A stretch of 64,000 nt of DNA from Liolophura sinensis. Lineage: Eukaryota; Mollusca; Polyplacophora; Chitonida; Chitonidae. The stretch lies in NCBI RefSeq assembly GCF_032854445.1, contig NC_088302.1, forward strand, positions 33,695,979-33,759,978. The letters run 5' to 3'. A program made the translations under genes and the position numbers. Below, piece by piece: positions 12,233-26,375 of this stretch. The notes beneath the pieces were generated by a model. That model saw only the letters and a program-made list of their open reading frames with translations, had not been told where the DNA came from and did not search any database. Numbering within the stretch: position 1 is the first letter of the stretch; every line of letters starts with the position of its first letter.

Positions 12233-15200
12233 CGAACATTTTACTACTAAGTGTGTTTATTAATGAGTACATTAAAATGGTTGTGACATTTCTGTTAACG
12301 TTGACACTTTTATTTAAGTAATGTATCCATCGTGATAATCTAATTTGCTGCAATATAGCAGTTAATTCTACCAATAAATCCAGTGCTTTTCATACCATTG
12401 TGAGGACAGTATACGCTGAGCGCTGAAATGTAACAACAAATACTTCAACCCATCACCTAATAAATTACCTTTAAGCAGGCCTTGGTGCGAAAAGGGTGCA
12501 CCAGGAAATCAAGCATTGTTATGAATATTCAAAATGACACTTTGACTAAGGTAAACAGGTATCGGGTATATAGGGTCGTCCAGTTATGATGCCAATTTTC
12601 ATCGAGTCCTATCTGCCTTGGGTAAACTTATCTCGCCTCATGTTCTTCCTTATGAAATGTTTACCCTTCTTGCAGGTGTTATCGTGAAAATAATTATCAA
12701 AGGCACACATTTCTTTAACTATAAAGCCAAGGTGAATTACACTTTTAATTGTTTGTTTTCCAATAAATGGTAAATTGGTATCCATAATTTAGTCGAAATT
12801 GTCAATTTACAAAATTCAAATATATAATATCTATCTCAAGTCCACACGTCATCATGTTCATCCTCAGCTAATGCATCCAGTATACATCAGCGTAATTTAA
12901 TAATCCACCAATACAATCTAGATATGTAACTACGTATGAATATCTCAGCTTAACCGTTTAATTCAATACGAATACATTCTGAATACTTAATTATATACAG
13001 TCCAATGATTACAATCTAGCAAAAGATTTGAAATGATATTTGATGCTTGAGAGATTAGAGCAAGAAAACAGGACTGTACAGGACAGTAGCACCCTGACTC
13101 CGTACTGACAGCAGAGACTGAACACCAGTTCTTATTGAACACAAAAAGCCCGGTAGAATTAGTAAGAGGCTACCCATTTCGGAAGAGTTAATTGTGAACC
13201 CAATAATGGACTGTCCGAAAGTGGAATTTGTCTTTAAGGCGGACGTAACTCACTTTGTGGGAGTTCTGCGATATCTCTAGGTTGAAAATTGGTGGTATAC
13301 GTTTAACTTGGTAACTGTAATAACAAAAACATTTGGTCCATTTTCCTTTGAAAGACATTTTTATATTGGAAACTTTAGTTAAGCGACATTGGTGTCAAAA
13401 CAAAAAGGCATTGATGAAAAGAAAAACTAACAAGAATGTTTGGACATCTTGTAAGCTTAGCGCGAAATCAGTTAAAAGCAATGAGTTGGTTCACAATTTA
13501 CCTTGACGCACTATTGAATATGTTTTAGTGTCTGACGGTATGTGCTTTTTTACAGGATCTATGCTTTTGCGAATGTCTTTCTATCCAGAGGACCATCAAA
13601 AGATCGTTCGTTAACTCTCCAGGAGCATTAACCAATGAATTATTCTGATCTAGATTTAATTAAAGCAAATCAGTAGGAAAACCGTGAATCCAATTCGCTT
13701 TGCTTTTTCATTGGGAGTGATTACCTCCACGAAAACAGGACGCAGACAAAAACGGAAAAAAAATAATAAAAATAAAAGAAGGCTGTAAGAGTAAAAACAA
13801 TATAGGAAGTATGTACGGACGGATCAAAACGCTTCAACGCTTTCTTGGAAGTCTCAAAGGGCGAGATGAAAAAATAACGAAATAATGGCTCTTTGGTTTT
13901 GTCTCAAATCAACACGAAAACCTCTATCTTAGTCGCCAGATTGATTTTCCCATTACTAGTTTAAGGCTGTTGCAACCCATAAGTGATATATTTTAGTGCT
14001 CAGAAGGAAACATAATGGATTTAAAACTGCGCTATTATTAAGGCATGTGACGGGTTGCCTATAGGGCCAGACAAGACTAACGTAAATGTCTCCATCCCTT
14101 TTTAGGAAACCCTGTTAAAGGGTGAAGTAAAATTTTCTGGAATACTTTCAGATCTGTTTCCCAGTGATTTTTTAAAAATGATAACACATGTGTTCACTGT
14201 CCTGACGAGTGTTAGCCTACTATGACTGCATGTTTACAAGACACTGAAAGAATTTGATCCGCGTTGTAGTCGTGCTAAGGCAGTTTATAGAATATCCAAT
14301 ATCCCTCAGCTCAAGGTCAGAGGAGGTTAATTTTAATATCGATCATCTGTACATCGACGAATTGCTTTTAAAATTAAAACGTCAGTATGAGAAATCTTTT
14401 CACTGATTACCAACCTCATTCCCTTAACCCTAATTTTATTTTCTCATCCGTAGGTGTTCCAGCCGAATTCTTCCACCCATAAACCGCTGCATAAATGGAA
14501 TGTTTTTTTTAACTGACGGAAATAAGCAAATTGAATATGACATTATTTAATCGGATATTGTTCATTCACCACGTGGGATAAGTCTTAATATTTATGGAGA
14601 CTTTTGTTTCCAGATTACGGTACTGATTGAGATTAATATATTCAATAGGCAAGCGTAAAAGTGACAAAAGTCCGAAAATGACGATTTACAGGGAGAAAGT
14701 ATATTGTCATGACCCTGTCCGTCGATCTGTTACGGTTCTTGTAGCCGCCATCTTTGGGCACACTGAAAGGAAATTCATTTAACATTTGCTTAAACGATCA
14801 ATGTTACTCGTACATGTGCCTTTTAACCTTTTCAGATCTAAACGTCATTAATTAACTGTATCTCGGAGCCTGTATTAAAACAAAAAACATGGTGTTTTAG
14901 CATCGTGAACCATACATGTGAATCGTGGCTTATTCATGTTTACCGTATTATTTTACATATTACTCAGCATAATTTGTATAACTGTCAGTATTTTGTCACC
15001 ACTGTATCTTTGAAGCTGTTAAAAGGAAAGACGTGGTGTTTTGCAAAGACACTTAGTCGTTTGAAATCTATACAAATTAATTGCATACTGAAGCGTTTAA
15101 CTTCGGTAATTGCTTTAACCGCCATATCTCCGGATCTGAAACATCTTGAAACCCCCGCATTCCAACAGGTATTTCTTGTTGTCTTTATTTCTAAGGCCTC

Positions 15201-15399
15201 TTGATATAGATATAATATAATAAATGACAGCACAGAGAGTAAAACCATATCAGGGACGACCGTGTGGTGGCTGGCAAATGGTCACACGCGAAAGGTTGAA
15301 CACAGCCTCTTGTCATTTTATGTTTTACCTCAGTCACACTCCAGATGGACTCGCTTGGCGTGCAGAGAGACTTGCAGAATATTGTGAGATCCTGAATGT
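12233..15399. other. no gene recognised
   Basis: About 3.2 kb of AT-rich sequence with only short frames on either strand (such as 14905-15204). No repeat shared with the rest of the window was identified. Confidence 0.5.
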
Positions 15400-15785
15400 G
15401 ATAGGTGTATACACAAGTGCCGCTGGGAAGCCCTGTCGATGCGAGGGAAACCCCACAGAAATGATAAACTGTGATTGAAACTTGAAAAGCGCCATTTCCT
15501 TGGAGGAAATGATTGATGTCCCTTCAAGGAGAGCTTTTGATGACCGTGTTCATCTTCCACTAGGAAAAGACGATTTCAGATAATTGGAGCGAAGCTGTAA
15601 AATATCAGAGTGTCTTCACTATCGTGTGGTGCGTTCAATATTAGTGACTCGGAAAACAAAAATCAGGTATAGACAGTAGCTACAGAACCTTGACAGAGAA
15701 TTCCTGCTTCGCTATGTGGCTGTGACAACAACGCAACGTTCGTGGGTTGAGCTTTCTCTTAACACTAACAGATATACCTTCTGTT
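15400..15785. repeat. duplicated block C1
   Basis: Matches 17772-18115 in the same orientation (for example TGCTTCGCTATGTGGCT and TTAGTGACTCGGAA in both). No frame is shared, so the open frames across it are not genes. Confidence 0.85.
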
Positions 15786-16269
15786 TTTGTTGAAAGGCGC
15801 ACCCTTTCCATTGTTGTCGTAGGACAGATTATACTAATTTTCGTGTATTGTGTGTACTTGAATATACATGTATCATAACTCACTGTGTATAAATGCGCGC
15901 TGTCGAAGTAATCACAGCATAGACAGTGATATTCTGTACATATTCTGTGTGTAGACCTTCTTCGTGACAACATTCCGGTGCTGAATAAAGAACCCGGTTC
16001 CGTGACTAAAATACAGTCAGCTGGTTGGAACTGTTACATGTTTCCATACCGCCTTATGTGACCAGCTTCACCAGCGGCCTGGTCAACTGCATCTAAAGGT
16101 AATACACAAGTGTATTTATTTTCTGCAATGTAAGAAAACATATGTGGAACCTGGGTGAAAAAGCCCCTTCATATAACTCGTTTTGAGTTTCGTCTACTTC
16201 GTCTAAGTCGCATTTCAACTTAATTTGCTCAGTCAGATTCAATATTTTTTTTCAACCAGACGATAGACC

Positions 16270-16700
16270 ATTAAGGTCACGGGCTCGAATCCATCTCTAG
16301 CTGGTCTTTACATGGCTTTAAGTATGGAGGTTTTTCATGTTCTTGGAGAAGGGCTGAAATTTACTCTTGACACTTTCGTTTTTAGTTGGCCATTTGTCAA
16401 CTATCACACGCCAACACTACTCTGGTTTTACTTTCTATGCTCTACATCTTTAATTATATCGTATAAGTAAAAAGATCTTAGTCTTGGCGGATAAGTAAGA
16501 AAGGTGTGAGGTGTATGTTCCTGGTTTGCTGGAAAGCACTTCCAGAGACTTCCTGTAACACAGAGACTTTTCTTTATCTGCCTTGTGAAAAGCTGACTTC
16601 TCTGCACTGGAATCTAGTTCCTCTGATCCAGGATTGTCATGGATCATTTCTAATCTGATTTGGTAACAATCCTATTGGGTCTCAGTGTGCATGGTCAGCT
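16270..16700. repeat. interspersed repeat copy with tRNA-like B box
   Basis: GGGCTCGAATCC at about 16278 is B-box-like. The following sequence (TTGGCCATTTGTCAACTATC, CTGGTTTTACTTTCTATGC) recurs at about 17430-17520 and 21690-21780. It is probably a relic SINE or other short element; no A box is clear. Confidence 0.45.
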
Positions 16701-17289
16701 AATTCTTCTTTCCTACCCTAAGACCAGCTTGACCAAACCAAACTTCCGTGATCAACTCCTTCACTAAGAAGCATAAAGTAGAAGGTAATTCGTTCAGTAA
16801 TGTTTCCAACATGGTTGTTATCAACTAAAATAAGGTATGTGGTACAGGACCAGATCCACAATAGTTAGACAATCCAGAAAGTCAGAGTTCAAAGTTTCAA
16901 GTAGTATACGTTCGTCGAAAATGACAGCATGATGGTAATGGCACTGAGTACTGTACCTTGGTAGTTGCATGTACAAATTTTATGGTCTCACAGTAAAGAC
17001 AATGCACTTAACGTAAAAACACCAAAACACCTGGACACTCTCTGGCTAAATGTCCTGGCCTATCGCTGAGGTAGCAATGCTTAATGATGGAACAAATATT
17101 TTATCAAAGTCTAGTATGTGGGGAATAATATGATGTAGACTCAAAGATCCGGTGTAATTATAAAACAGGGCCGTGTGAAACATAAGATATACGTATTGCA
17201 TGTGTGATTATAACATATAATGCTATAATGTCAACAAGCACTTGTAATAACTGTATGTAATAATACATCGCAATACATGAAAGAACAAG

Positions 17290-17530
17290 CTTAATGGATT
17301 GACGTTTGATAAATTGCAACTAACATCACTGTATTTTTAACACATAATTTTGCGTAAGTCCTGTTGACAGAGGACATGCTTTTAGGGATACACATGAACT
17401 GTCGGAATAAAGCTCTGAATTAGGACTATGGACAACAGGCCAGGTTTCACCAACTGACCATTTGTCAGTGTCAGACTATTATCACTGCTCTGGTTCTTAC
17501 TCTTTATGCTATAGCGTTTATATTAAGAAT
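17290..17530. repeat. interspersed repeat copy (related to 16.3 and 21.6 kb)
   Basis: Shares AACATCACTGTATTTTTA and the CAGGTTTCACCAACTGACCA / CTGCTCTGGTTCTTACTCTT section with 21550-21790. Confidence 0.6.
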
Positions 17531-17771
17531 GGTTTCTTAAATTTAAAACAGTGAAATAAATATATTAAACAATACAGAATGCTACGACGATTATTTGATG
17601 ATGATGACAAGATAGTGTCCGTGTGGTGATGACTATATGGATAAAGTAAAAAATACGGATGAAAGACATCCGATTTGATTTACGAGCATCGATGAAATAC
17701 TGCCCATATAATGCGCCAGCACGGATGAAATTCTACCAATATGATGTTGAGCATGTTGACGAAATACTGCC

Positions 17772-18115
17772 AGGAACCCACAGAAACTATAAACTGTGAC
17801 TGAAACTTGGAAAGCGTAATTTCCTTGGAGGAAATGCCCCTTAAGGAGAGTTTTTGATGATCGAGACCACGGACCTTGTTCGTTTTCCACCAGGCAAAGA
17901 TGATTTTAGATAACTGGAGTGAAACTGTAAAATATCACAGTGTCTTCACTATTGTATGGTGCGTTCAATTTTAGTGACTCGGAATAAATAATCAGGTATG
18001 GACACTAGCTACAGAACCTTGGCAGAGAATTTCTGCTTCGCTATGTGGCTATCACAACAACACAATGCTCGTGGGCTGAGTCTTCTCTTAACACTGTCAG
18101 ATATACCTTCTGACA
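17772..18115. repeat. duplicated block C2
   Basis: The diverged partner of 15400-15785, about 2.35 kb away, ending at the shared AGATATACCTTCTG. Confidence 0.85.
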
Positions 18116-19744
18116 CGCCTTAACGCACTTTGGCCATATTGCAGCTATGTCGTATCGTAGTAATGCTTAGATGAATGAAAAACTCGGCATCTTCATTGTG
18201 GGTGGAACACTGCCCATAAGAACTAACACTTAAATCCTGCTCCCGTCACACCTGTGCAAGCTGCAGTACAAAATGTGATACCTCTTCCCACGAAATGGCG
18301 ACTCAGGTCCAAGGTGAATAGACCTTTCCCAACTGTCAATCGAGAATACGTAACCGACCAATCATAAGCAGTATTGTTGCAAGTAGGTCAAACAGATGTC
18401 CCACGCAAATGGTTACAAATGTTCAGTCTTTCTGTGACGTCACAGCTGCTTTCACCGGGACTGGAATGAAAAGTAACGTTTTCACGAGAATGGGTGGTTG
18501 GACATCAATGTGTTGGATCTATCCATTGACCGTTGTTTTCTTGTAATGCATCTGCAAACACGACGTCATCTCTTGGAGGGATAAACAACAGCAGAGGTCC
18601 CAATTATTTTAGGCGGAAAAGGTTCCCCGTTATTGTAACACTGGTCCTGTGCAGACGTTTTTATTGTCCACTCGGTTTCCATACACAAACGATCCACAAC
18701 AAAAGTCACATATTAACGAGATTCCTCCAAATGTAGCTTTGGTGTGGACACAATGGTTTTCCTCCAGTTTTGGTCTGTTTACGAATCCTCCCAAGCGGCG
18801 CCTTGGTTGGTAGTTAACGGATCAGCTTTCCAGTAAGGAGAAAAATGGTCTACAGTCGCTATGCTGTGGACGCCTGGTCATCGACCAGAGACGCTTCACT
18901 GCATCAATGGCGGCTAACTTCTTTGACGCCCCCTCACACCGGAAGAAATCGCCTTCCGAACGGTGGCCCTATTAGGGTATTGCTTGCCCGAAATGGCTAG
19001 GCTTTGATGACTTCCACACTAATAGAGGCTCTCTCTCTCTGAATCCCTGAAGGGCACGGAATCTAGGCAATCGACTGTGAGACAGTGGCTTCATAAAAGC
19101 GAATCGAAGGTCATTTGGAGACTTTGCTCGGATTATTAAGCACGAAAAGCATGCTTGATGATAATCGACCTTGCAAAAAAACATACATATACCGGCGTGG
19201 CTTGGCGGTGTTTGGACTAACAAGTGAGTTGAATTTAGCTCAGGGAGAATAAGAGCTTAGCTATTGGGGGCAACCATTTCAAATAGTATGCACATGAATA
19301 ACCCTGGTTACCAGGATTATTGGCAATTTAAATGGCTATCGTACGACTTGAATGTCTAAGATCGGTCTAAAAATTAACATATATCCCATGTAGCTTTCAT
19401 TTTCTGCGTTCTGAAAGTTAAATAGTCATTTAGGAAAATTTCCTCCCCTTTGATTTGCAGACTGTAGAGATACATATATCAGTGCCCAGATTAACCCGAA
19501 AGTCTTTTCACACGTGACCCTTTGGTGTAACCTCCAATGGATAACTTCTCCCTGGTCTGTTGAAATGCTTCGCAAGATTGCTCGTCAACAGTTCAAAACA
19601 CACATTCATTCATCAGAGCTTCGTGTTCACGAACACGACAGTAGAAATCCATGATTAAAATACTTTAAATATATTTTTTGCTTGATTGGTGTTTCCTTGT
19701 TTGATATTTGCTTGATTGGTGCTTGATTTAACGCCGGAATTTTT
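18116..19744. other. no gene recognised
   Basis: Mixed-composition sequence with short frames (18533-18736 plus, 18972-19223 minus) and no recognised domain. Confidence 0.45.
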
Positions 19745-19990
19745 CACTTCTATATTTATTTATTTGATTGGTGTATTACGCCATATTCAAGAATATTTCG
19801 CTTATATCACGGCGGTCAAACCAGACAGAACTCGGGAGAAATACACGACTAGGTTGCTGGAAGACCTTCCCACGTACGACCGGAAAGGAAGCCAGCAGCA
19901 GCTGGACAAACTCACAGCGAGAGCTTTGGTGAGAGACTCCTGTGTCATTGCGCCGCGCTGGCGCCTTCGGCTACGGTGGCAGCTTCACTT
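19745..19990 (-). mobile_element. SINE family 1, diverged copy
   Basis: Tail side at TATTTATTTATTTGATTGGT, body with AATATTTCGCTTATATCACG, then CCAGCAGCAGCTGGACAAACTC and a decayed head near 19945-19990. Confidence 0.8.
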
Positions 19991-20204
19991 ACACTGGACG
20001 GCGGCCGGATTTACTGGTAGATGAAAACGGAGAGGTCGTAGTATAACACCGCCCTTAGCCACGAACTGTGACAACGCAAAGCCACGTCCTCGTTTATATA
20101 CGAGAGCTGGATTCGTATCGCTGCACCTCAGTGGCCATGCAGAGGCCGATCGACACTTTAGTTGACAAAATCAGCGAAGGCAAAGCTCTACCCTGGAAAG
20201 GGCA

Positions 20205-20400
20205 TGAAATTCACGGAGCGAAACCACGCTTTAGAACGAGACTTGCACGTGTTTCCTTGCCCTAACCTCTCAGTGCTAAGCGCCAAGCAAGGTAGCAGCA
20301 AGTACCATTTTATAGTCTTTGGTTTGACCCGACCTGGGTTTGATCCCGGGGTTTCCCGACTTCGAGGCGGACGTTCTAACCATTAGGCCACCGAAACAGT
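20205..20400 (-). mobile_element. SINE family 3 (different tRNA-like head)
   Basis: Read on the minus strand from 20400: GGTGGCCTAATGGTTAGAAC (A-box-like) and GGGATCAAACCCAGG (B box), then a body including ACTTGCTGCTACCTTGCTTG. No close copy elsewhere in the window. Confidence 0.72.
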
Positions 20401-21549
20401 CCTATCATTTAGAAGAAAGTTCAGTTGGGGAAGCGGGATTTCGCATCACTTGAAAAGAATTCCCTGGAAAATCTGGATACTTCTTATTCCAATAAGCCGT
20501 ACAATCAAGTTAGTAATGAACTGCTAAAACGTTGATATAATAAATAGTCAGAATTTATTTCCAATGGCTGATGACATTGACTGACCTTGGGACATTTACT
20601 GTACCAGGTCGTATTTCACTAATTTCCCAAATCATGGCACACACAAGTACCTAATATTTGGGTTCAGCCCTAGAAACGCTTAAACATTTAATAGAAACAG
20701 CCCAGTATTGTCATCATCTTAAAACATTAATCCGTTTAACATGGAGAAATAACAGTAATTATTCGATAGTGGACATGTACATGAAGGATAAAATGGCATG
20801 AATGAGAAAAGGCACGCCTAAATATACAGGACGGTCCCTTAGTTTTCTTGGCACGAACTTTTCCCATGATATATGGTAAACAAATGATTTATGATTTAAT
20901 ATCTAGAGATATATATGATTTCGCCAACGACAGTTGTTGGTACCCAGCTATTGCGCGCATCGAATTTTCTTCACGTGTATGTACATTAGTTTACAATCAT
21001 TTCGTTCATAAATGTTTTTAATAAAGGAAATGCCACATCGGCGATACTTCAGCCAAAAATACACGTTTAGCTTAAAGCGGGTATTGATAAATGAGTGAAA
21101 TTAAATAAATTGACTTTCATTGCCTTCACATCCATGGTAAGACAAGATATCTGCTGTACACCTTACATAATACACTGCATATTAACTACTTACAGATGAC
21201 GTGGATGAACAAAACTGAGAGCTGAAACTTACTGGTTTTGCATATGAATGGTATTACTCTCGCATTACAAATATGGGAAAGCAGGTGCCCTTTTCGGAGT
21301 ATATAGGTATATGTTCAGTGCAAAATACAAAACGGACAAATACGCTGATTTACACAGATACAGACTGCTTCCAGAATGTGGCTAACAATACTCCATTAAT
21401 GCAGTATAAAAACGTTCATATAACACAGCAAATATATATAATTGTAACTGGGTATGTTCATAGGCACGCAACACACTTTGCGTTGTTTTAATGTGACTGA
21501 ATGTTAAATGTGATGACAATTCCGCATTTTGAGTAATTCTAAACCAGTT
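20401..21549. other. no gene recognised
   Basis: AT-rich sequence; the 72-codon frame at 21273-21491 has no recognisable features. Confidence 0.45.
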
Positions 21550-21970
21550 TTGTCAAATAAATTGCAATTAACATCACTGCAATTTTTACCTCAATCTGCT
21601 TAAACCACGGTTCAAGGGGGCGTGTAGTTTGCTACTATTTATGCATTTACATGAACAGTTAGAATAAAACACTGACTGAGACAAATTGACAAGAGGCTGT
21701 ATTTCACCAGTTACGTTTGACTATTTGCCAGCTATCAAACTGTCGTCGCTGCTCTGGTTTTTCTCTCTATGCCTTATTTATGTTTACAGACTATTCCAAA
21801 AGGCTTCCGCAATTTTAATGAAGTCAAATCCAGTAGTCGCTTCCTGCTCTGGCTTATCTCTGATTATATATTTAAGGAAATACCTACACTTAACACCGTC
21901 CAGTTATTTAGTCTGTATTTTCGGAAGTTAATCCAGTTCTTGAATCTACTGATGAATTGAGACAGCTCTG
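21550..21970. repeat. interspersed repeat copy (related to 16.3 and 17.3 kb)
   Basis: Shares AATTAACATCACTGCAATTT, ACATGAACAGTTAGAATAAA and CTGCTCTGGTTTTTCTCTCT with the 17.3-kb copy. The overlapping open frames here are by-products. Confidence 0.6.
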
Positions 21971-22687
21971 TTTGGTACTGAGGTTTCACCTCTCCAGCAG
22001 AAAAGATGCGTTTTCGTACCAGCTGGGAGAAGGCGTTTATTCAGCTCTAGTTTATGACAAGTCAGTACAACGAACGACTTTGAAATCTGACTTTAAAGAA
22101 AATGAGGCAACTAGTATACGGCCAAAGAAAGATTTGTGCCAAGTCAGTATTGGAAACAAACGGTGGGTATTTAAATCAGAGATGGCCTTGACCCTCAAAG
22201 CGATGGTTAACCTAAATGTAGTATCTTATTTATTTTAAGATGAAATTTCAAGGCTTCTCTCAAACAATTACACTTGTACTGTAATACAATTTACTAGAAT
22301 GCCCTTTGATAAATGATTTACTTCATATCACTCAAGCAAATGTCATAGCTCAGTAGAAATTTACATAATATGGTTTCTTCTTGTGTTTTCTCCGAACAAG
22401 ATATATTCAATCTTCAGTGCAATATCCTTGCTGTACAGGTAATCCCCGCTGAACACCAACATAACGTGCGGTGATTGTTGTTAGATGATGTAAAAAGCAC
22501 TTAAATCGCTTTGTGGAATGTAGCATTGTACATCTGATTATCTTTAAATGATACAGTAACTGTGGATTACCCGAGGAAAGTGTGCCCACGTGTAATTGAA
22601 TGGAAACGACCCCACTAATTCTGTGGGTTAGCAGTCAATGGTGCCATCACGTCCAGCGTGATAACACGCCTACACAGCATACAAACC
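21971..22687. other. no gene recognised
   Basis: Short frames only, at 21957-22238 plus and 22407-22589 minus. Confidence 0.45.
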
Positions 22688-23060
22688 CATTCTAACGGAA
22701 AACAGCATGTCCCAACCGGCACTAGACATTCTAACGGAAACCACATACATCCCAACCGGTAAGAGACATTCTAACGGGGAAAAAACCATTCCATTACGGT
22801 CACAAAACCAATTCAAACGGAAAACCGGGTAATCCCACCAGTACAAAAGACGGAAGCCGCATACCACTACAAGTACGAGACATCCAAACAGAAAAACATT
22901 CCATACTAGTAAAAACAACATTCTGAAGGAAAAATCCGTTTCCAAACGTGGACAAGAGACATTCTAAAGGAAAATCATTCCACAGTTGGGATAAAACCTA
23001 TTATAACAAAGAAAAAAAATTTCCAAATGGTAAAGAAGAATTTCAATAGAAAATGGTAAG
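22688..23060. repeat. decayed about 40-bp minisatellite, about 9 copies
   Basis: CATTCTAACGGAAA-like starts recur every 38-43 bp (22690, 22728, 22768, 22810 and onward), each followed by a CC-rich TCCCAACCGGTA-like half. Copies decay from left to right. The open frame across it on the minus strand is a by-product. Confidence 0.75.
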
Positions 23061-25645
23061 TTAACAGTAACAAGAATATTTTTGAAACGCTTATAACCAG
23101 TCAATGTTTTAAATATAGGACAAGCCATATTTCCACATATAAGAAAAGTGGTAGACAACGCGACAAAGCGATGATTTAAATTCAACATAAGCACGAGCTT
23201 TCCTTAGTATAAAACACTGGCGTACATGCTTTTAAGGTGCCAATTAAACATGCTAAATCCAAATGAATACGGTTCTAAGGAGTGACCGAACGGATGAACA
23301 AGGAAGAATAATACAGGAAAGGTGTGTCATTGTTCACGTGGTTATTCCATCACAGGAATGTGATTACTTATGGAATCCTCGTATTCTGAATCTACCTAAC
23401 TAACAATCCAAAACGAATAAATCCAGTGATAAGTGGCTCGACTCTGTTCATGTGCAAATTAGCCACACAGGCGCGCATGGTCTAGTTCTGATAAACAAAG
23501 CAGCTGATTGGGTTAAACTGAAAACAAAAACGTTTATCTCTTGGAACGATATATTTTATATGTGCAAAACGACTTGCTCGTGGAATCCGCAACTGACATA
23601 TGTCATAAATTTAATACCAGCTTGACATAGGCGAAGTAATTTTACTTAATTTTCTGCGTAATAACGAGTGGGCAGGGTGAAAATATTGCTGGATGCAAGC
23701 TTTTTATACGTTTAACACGCAAAGCGCAAATAAGGATCAATAAACCATCCAACCCGAGGAGAAATATTAAAATTAATATCTGTAACGTTAGACTGTCTAG
23801 ACTACCGGTTACAATCCGCTCGAATTTAATAACGGTTGATATGACGAATACTACACATTACCCCATACCTATTTCTTCATAATCCTGCTTAGGTCATTAC
23901 ATTTCCACATTGATTGTCCTTATTTACTGAAGCACCCGTTCTTTTCTGTTATCCTTCATTAAGAAACCATATGCATCTCCTGCAAAAGCGAGAGTTCCAC
24001 CATAACAGATGAATTTATGAACATATCTGTGAAGTGCTCCACGCACCTTTGGGAACCGATCAGTAACTAGGGCTATAAACATCAGAGTTTATTACTGAAC
24101 CCGCGTCTACCTTGGCAAAGTTCATCTAAGATGTATGAGCTTTGGAAGAACAGCAATTCATCTAAAGGAAGAGGAGCTAACCATATCACACCGGTTATAA
24201 TCTAGTTTGAGAACAATTAAGTCAGGAGGTTTGTCAGATACCTGTTAAAGGGCGGCGGTTTGTTCTCGACTACTTCTGTTGCCTTTACTCATAAATCTGC
24301 CCCACGCCGCACAAGTAAAAACTTCTTCACTACCGCATGACAAACCAATCACCTCTAACCCACCAACCCCAAAAACAATAAATAAATATTCTGAAGACGT
24401 GTCACTGAGTATACGTTACACTGTGGCATTGCACGTTACCGTTCACGAGACACAAAAGATACGAGTCACAGGTGTTCTGATTGTGAAACAACGTACCTTT
24501 ACTGCAGCTGAAGACGACAATAAATTCTACCACGTACACAAAAGGTAATTAGGCTTCATGGCCAAATTTTAAGACAATAAAACTTTGGGGAAGGCCATGA
24601 GTGATGCCATTTGGGGTCAATGCGAGCCCCCCCCCCCCACCCCCACCCCCCATATCTTAAATCACGCCATGCCAATTTTACATGGCAAGTTTTGACAAAA
24701 AAATTGAAACGTGATTTTTACACGCACCAAAGAGTTAAGTCAAGTTAAGTCAAAAATTGAATTCTTGAGTTCATCTACATAACAAGCCGTTATTTGCCCA
24801 AATATTTATTTTATTATAGTAATCAGAATCAATGTGGGTCCAGAACTAAGTCCTGTTAGAATTCTAGTTTCAAGAAATTCCATCAAGAAACATAATCGTT
24901 ACAAAGATGTCAAGATCTCATTAGCCTCACATGTTTTAAGGACAGTGAATGGTTTCTGTTTCCAACCAAACAGTTTTTCATTGCTTCAGTACAAATGTGC
25001 TGATATGAGGGACTTTAGGCTGTTTACTTACCCCTATTTTCATATTCAACAAATGTGTGATATGTAAACATGTGTTTTGAGAAGCAAATAAAGCCTTAAA
25101 ATGATGCTTTTGATGCAAAGACTTAAGTTTGTGTGATAAGAAATTATTCAAGCTTTACCAAAATAGTCTACATCAATCCGAATCATTCAAAATGTGTCAC
25201 GTAAATTCTGTTAAACTTTAAGCGAAATAGAGTATACAACTTTATTTCTGAAAAACGCATTGTTCCAGCCAAACATATGTCAATAACAAATTGATCTCAA
25301 GATAAGTTTCACTTGTAACACTACACAAATGAAAGGATTTGGGTATTTGTACACTCCAGAACATACTATTTACAGAAGAAAGGCTATTAGTAGGTCCGGG
25401 TGTGGCAATGACTGCTGAAAGATTGGGCAGAGCGGTGTGGGTTTGGGCAGCCCAGTGAAGGCGGGTGTGTTTTAGGTAACCTGTCCAGCAGGAGAGCAAA
25501 ACTGCGAGGTTTCCATGACGACCTGTGTCAATATTACGATAACAAATAACATTGTATATGTACATATAGAGTAGGAAACAACTGTGGCCTTATGTATCAC
25601 ACGTAAAGCCTAATACAAAACACTAAACACGAGTAAAATTCAGAA

Positions 25646-25647
<2 letters not shown>
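23061..25647. other. no gene recognised
   Basis: AT-rich; holds a C-rich tract near 24640 and an AATAAA on the minus strand near 25240 that could serve a longer 3' UTR. The 107-codon minus frame at 25242-25565 has no known domain. Confidence 0.45.
24627..24651. repeat. C-rich homopolymer-like tract
   Basis: Runs of C interrupted by single A residues, with no gene context. Confidence 0.9.
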
Positions 25648-25697
<50 letters not shown>

Positions 25698-25699
25698 TA
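25648..25699. repeat. (AT)n microsatellite with (AC)n end
   Basis: About 20 AT dinucleotides followed by ACACACACA, downstream of the gene's 3' end. Confidence 0.97.
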
Positions 25700-26375
25700 C
25701 TGAAACAAATCCTTTAAAAAAGTCTTGTTTCACACAAGCTCAATAAAAAACCAGTGCATGGAATGCAAAAGGTATGTAAAGATATATATGTACACTTTCC
25801 ATTAAAAACATGAACACATTTCAAACTGATTTTGCCAATACCAGCGTTGACTAAAAAAACAATACTGAGTAATACAGAATGTAGCCAATGTAATTTAGCT
25901 GTTGACCCACAGCTGTCTGCCCATGCGGCCCAATAACGGTCAACAATGGAGGTGTGATATATATAGTTTTATGTCCTTTTTATCCCTCCACACATCAACA
26001 GCTGTCAAGACATTCAAATAGATGGATATTCACAATCACAAATGAACAATGCCATCTTACATGTATATGAAACAATCGCTGAAAATATGATTTGAATATG
26101 CCATGAATATGTAACTTATACCACATATAAATTGTCACCAAAAATATGAAAATTTTACCAGATACACCCTGGTCAGCTTCATGAGTCACTCTCATACTTA
26201 GATGCAGAATAAGTTACAAACTCAGAGCCCTCTTCCACTAAATGATCTACTTGTATCTAATATCACTAAAGTCAAATGTAGTCACCGCTCCCTACACTGA
26301 CCTGTTCCACAAATTTTGAAGTCAAACCTATTTTCAGCCTATCTGCTCTACCTTTGTTTGCCCAAACAAATTGTT
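25700..26375. other. sequence downstream of the gene, no feature
   Basis: AT-rich, with no frame of note. It could belong to a long 3' UTR only if the proximal polyadenylation signal is not used. Confidence 0.4.

Noticed and set aside
20320-20400. tRNA gene on the minus strand
   Set aside because: tRNA-like boxes continue into a SINE-type body, and pairing of an acceptor stem is not evident.
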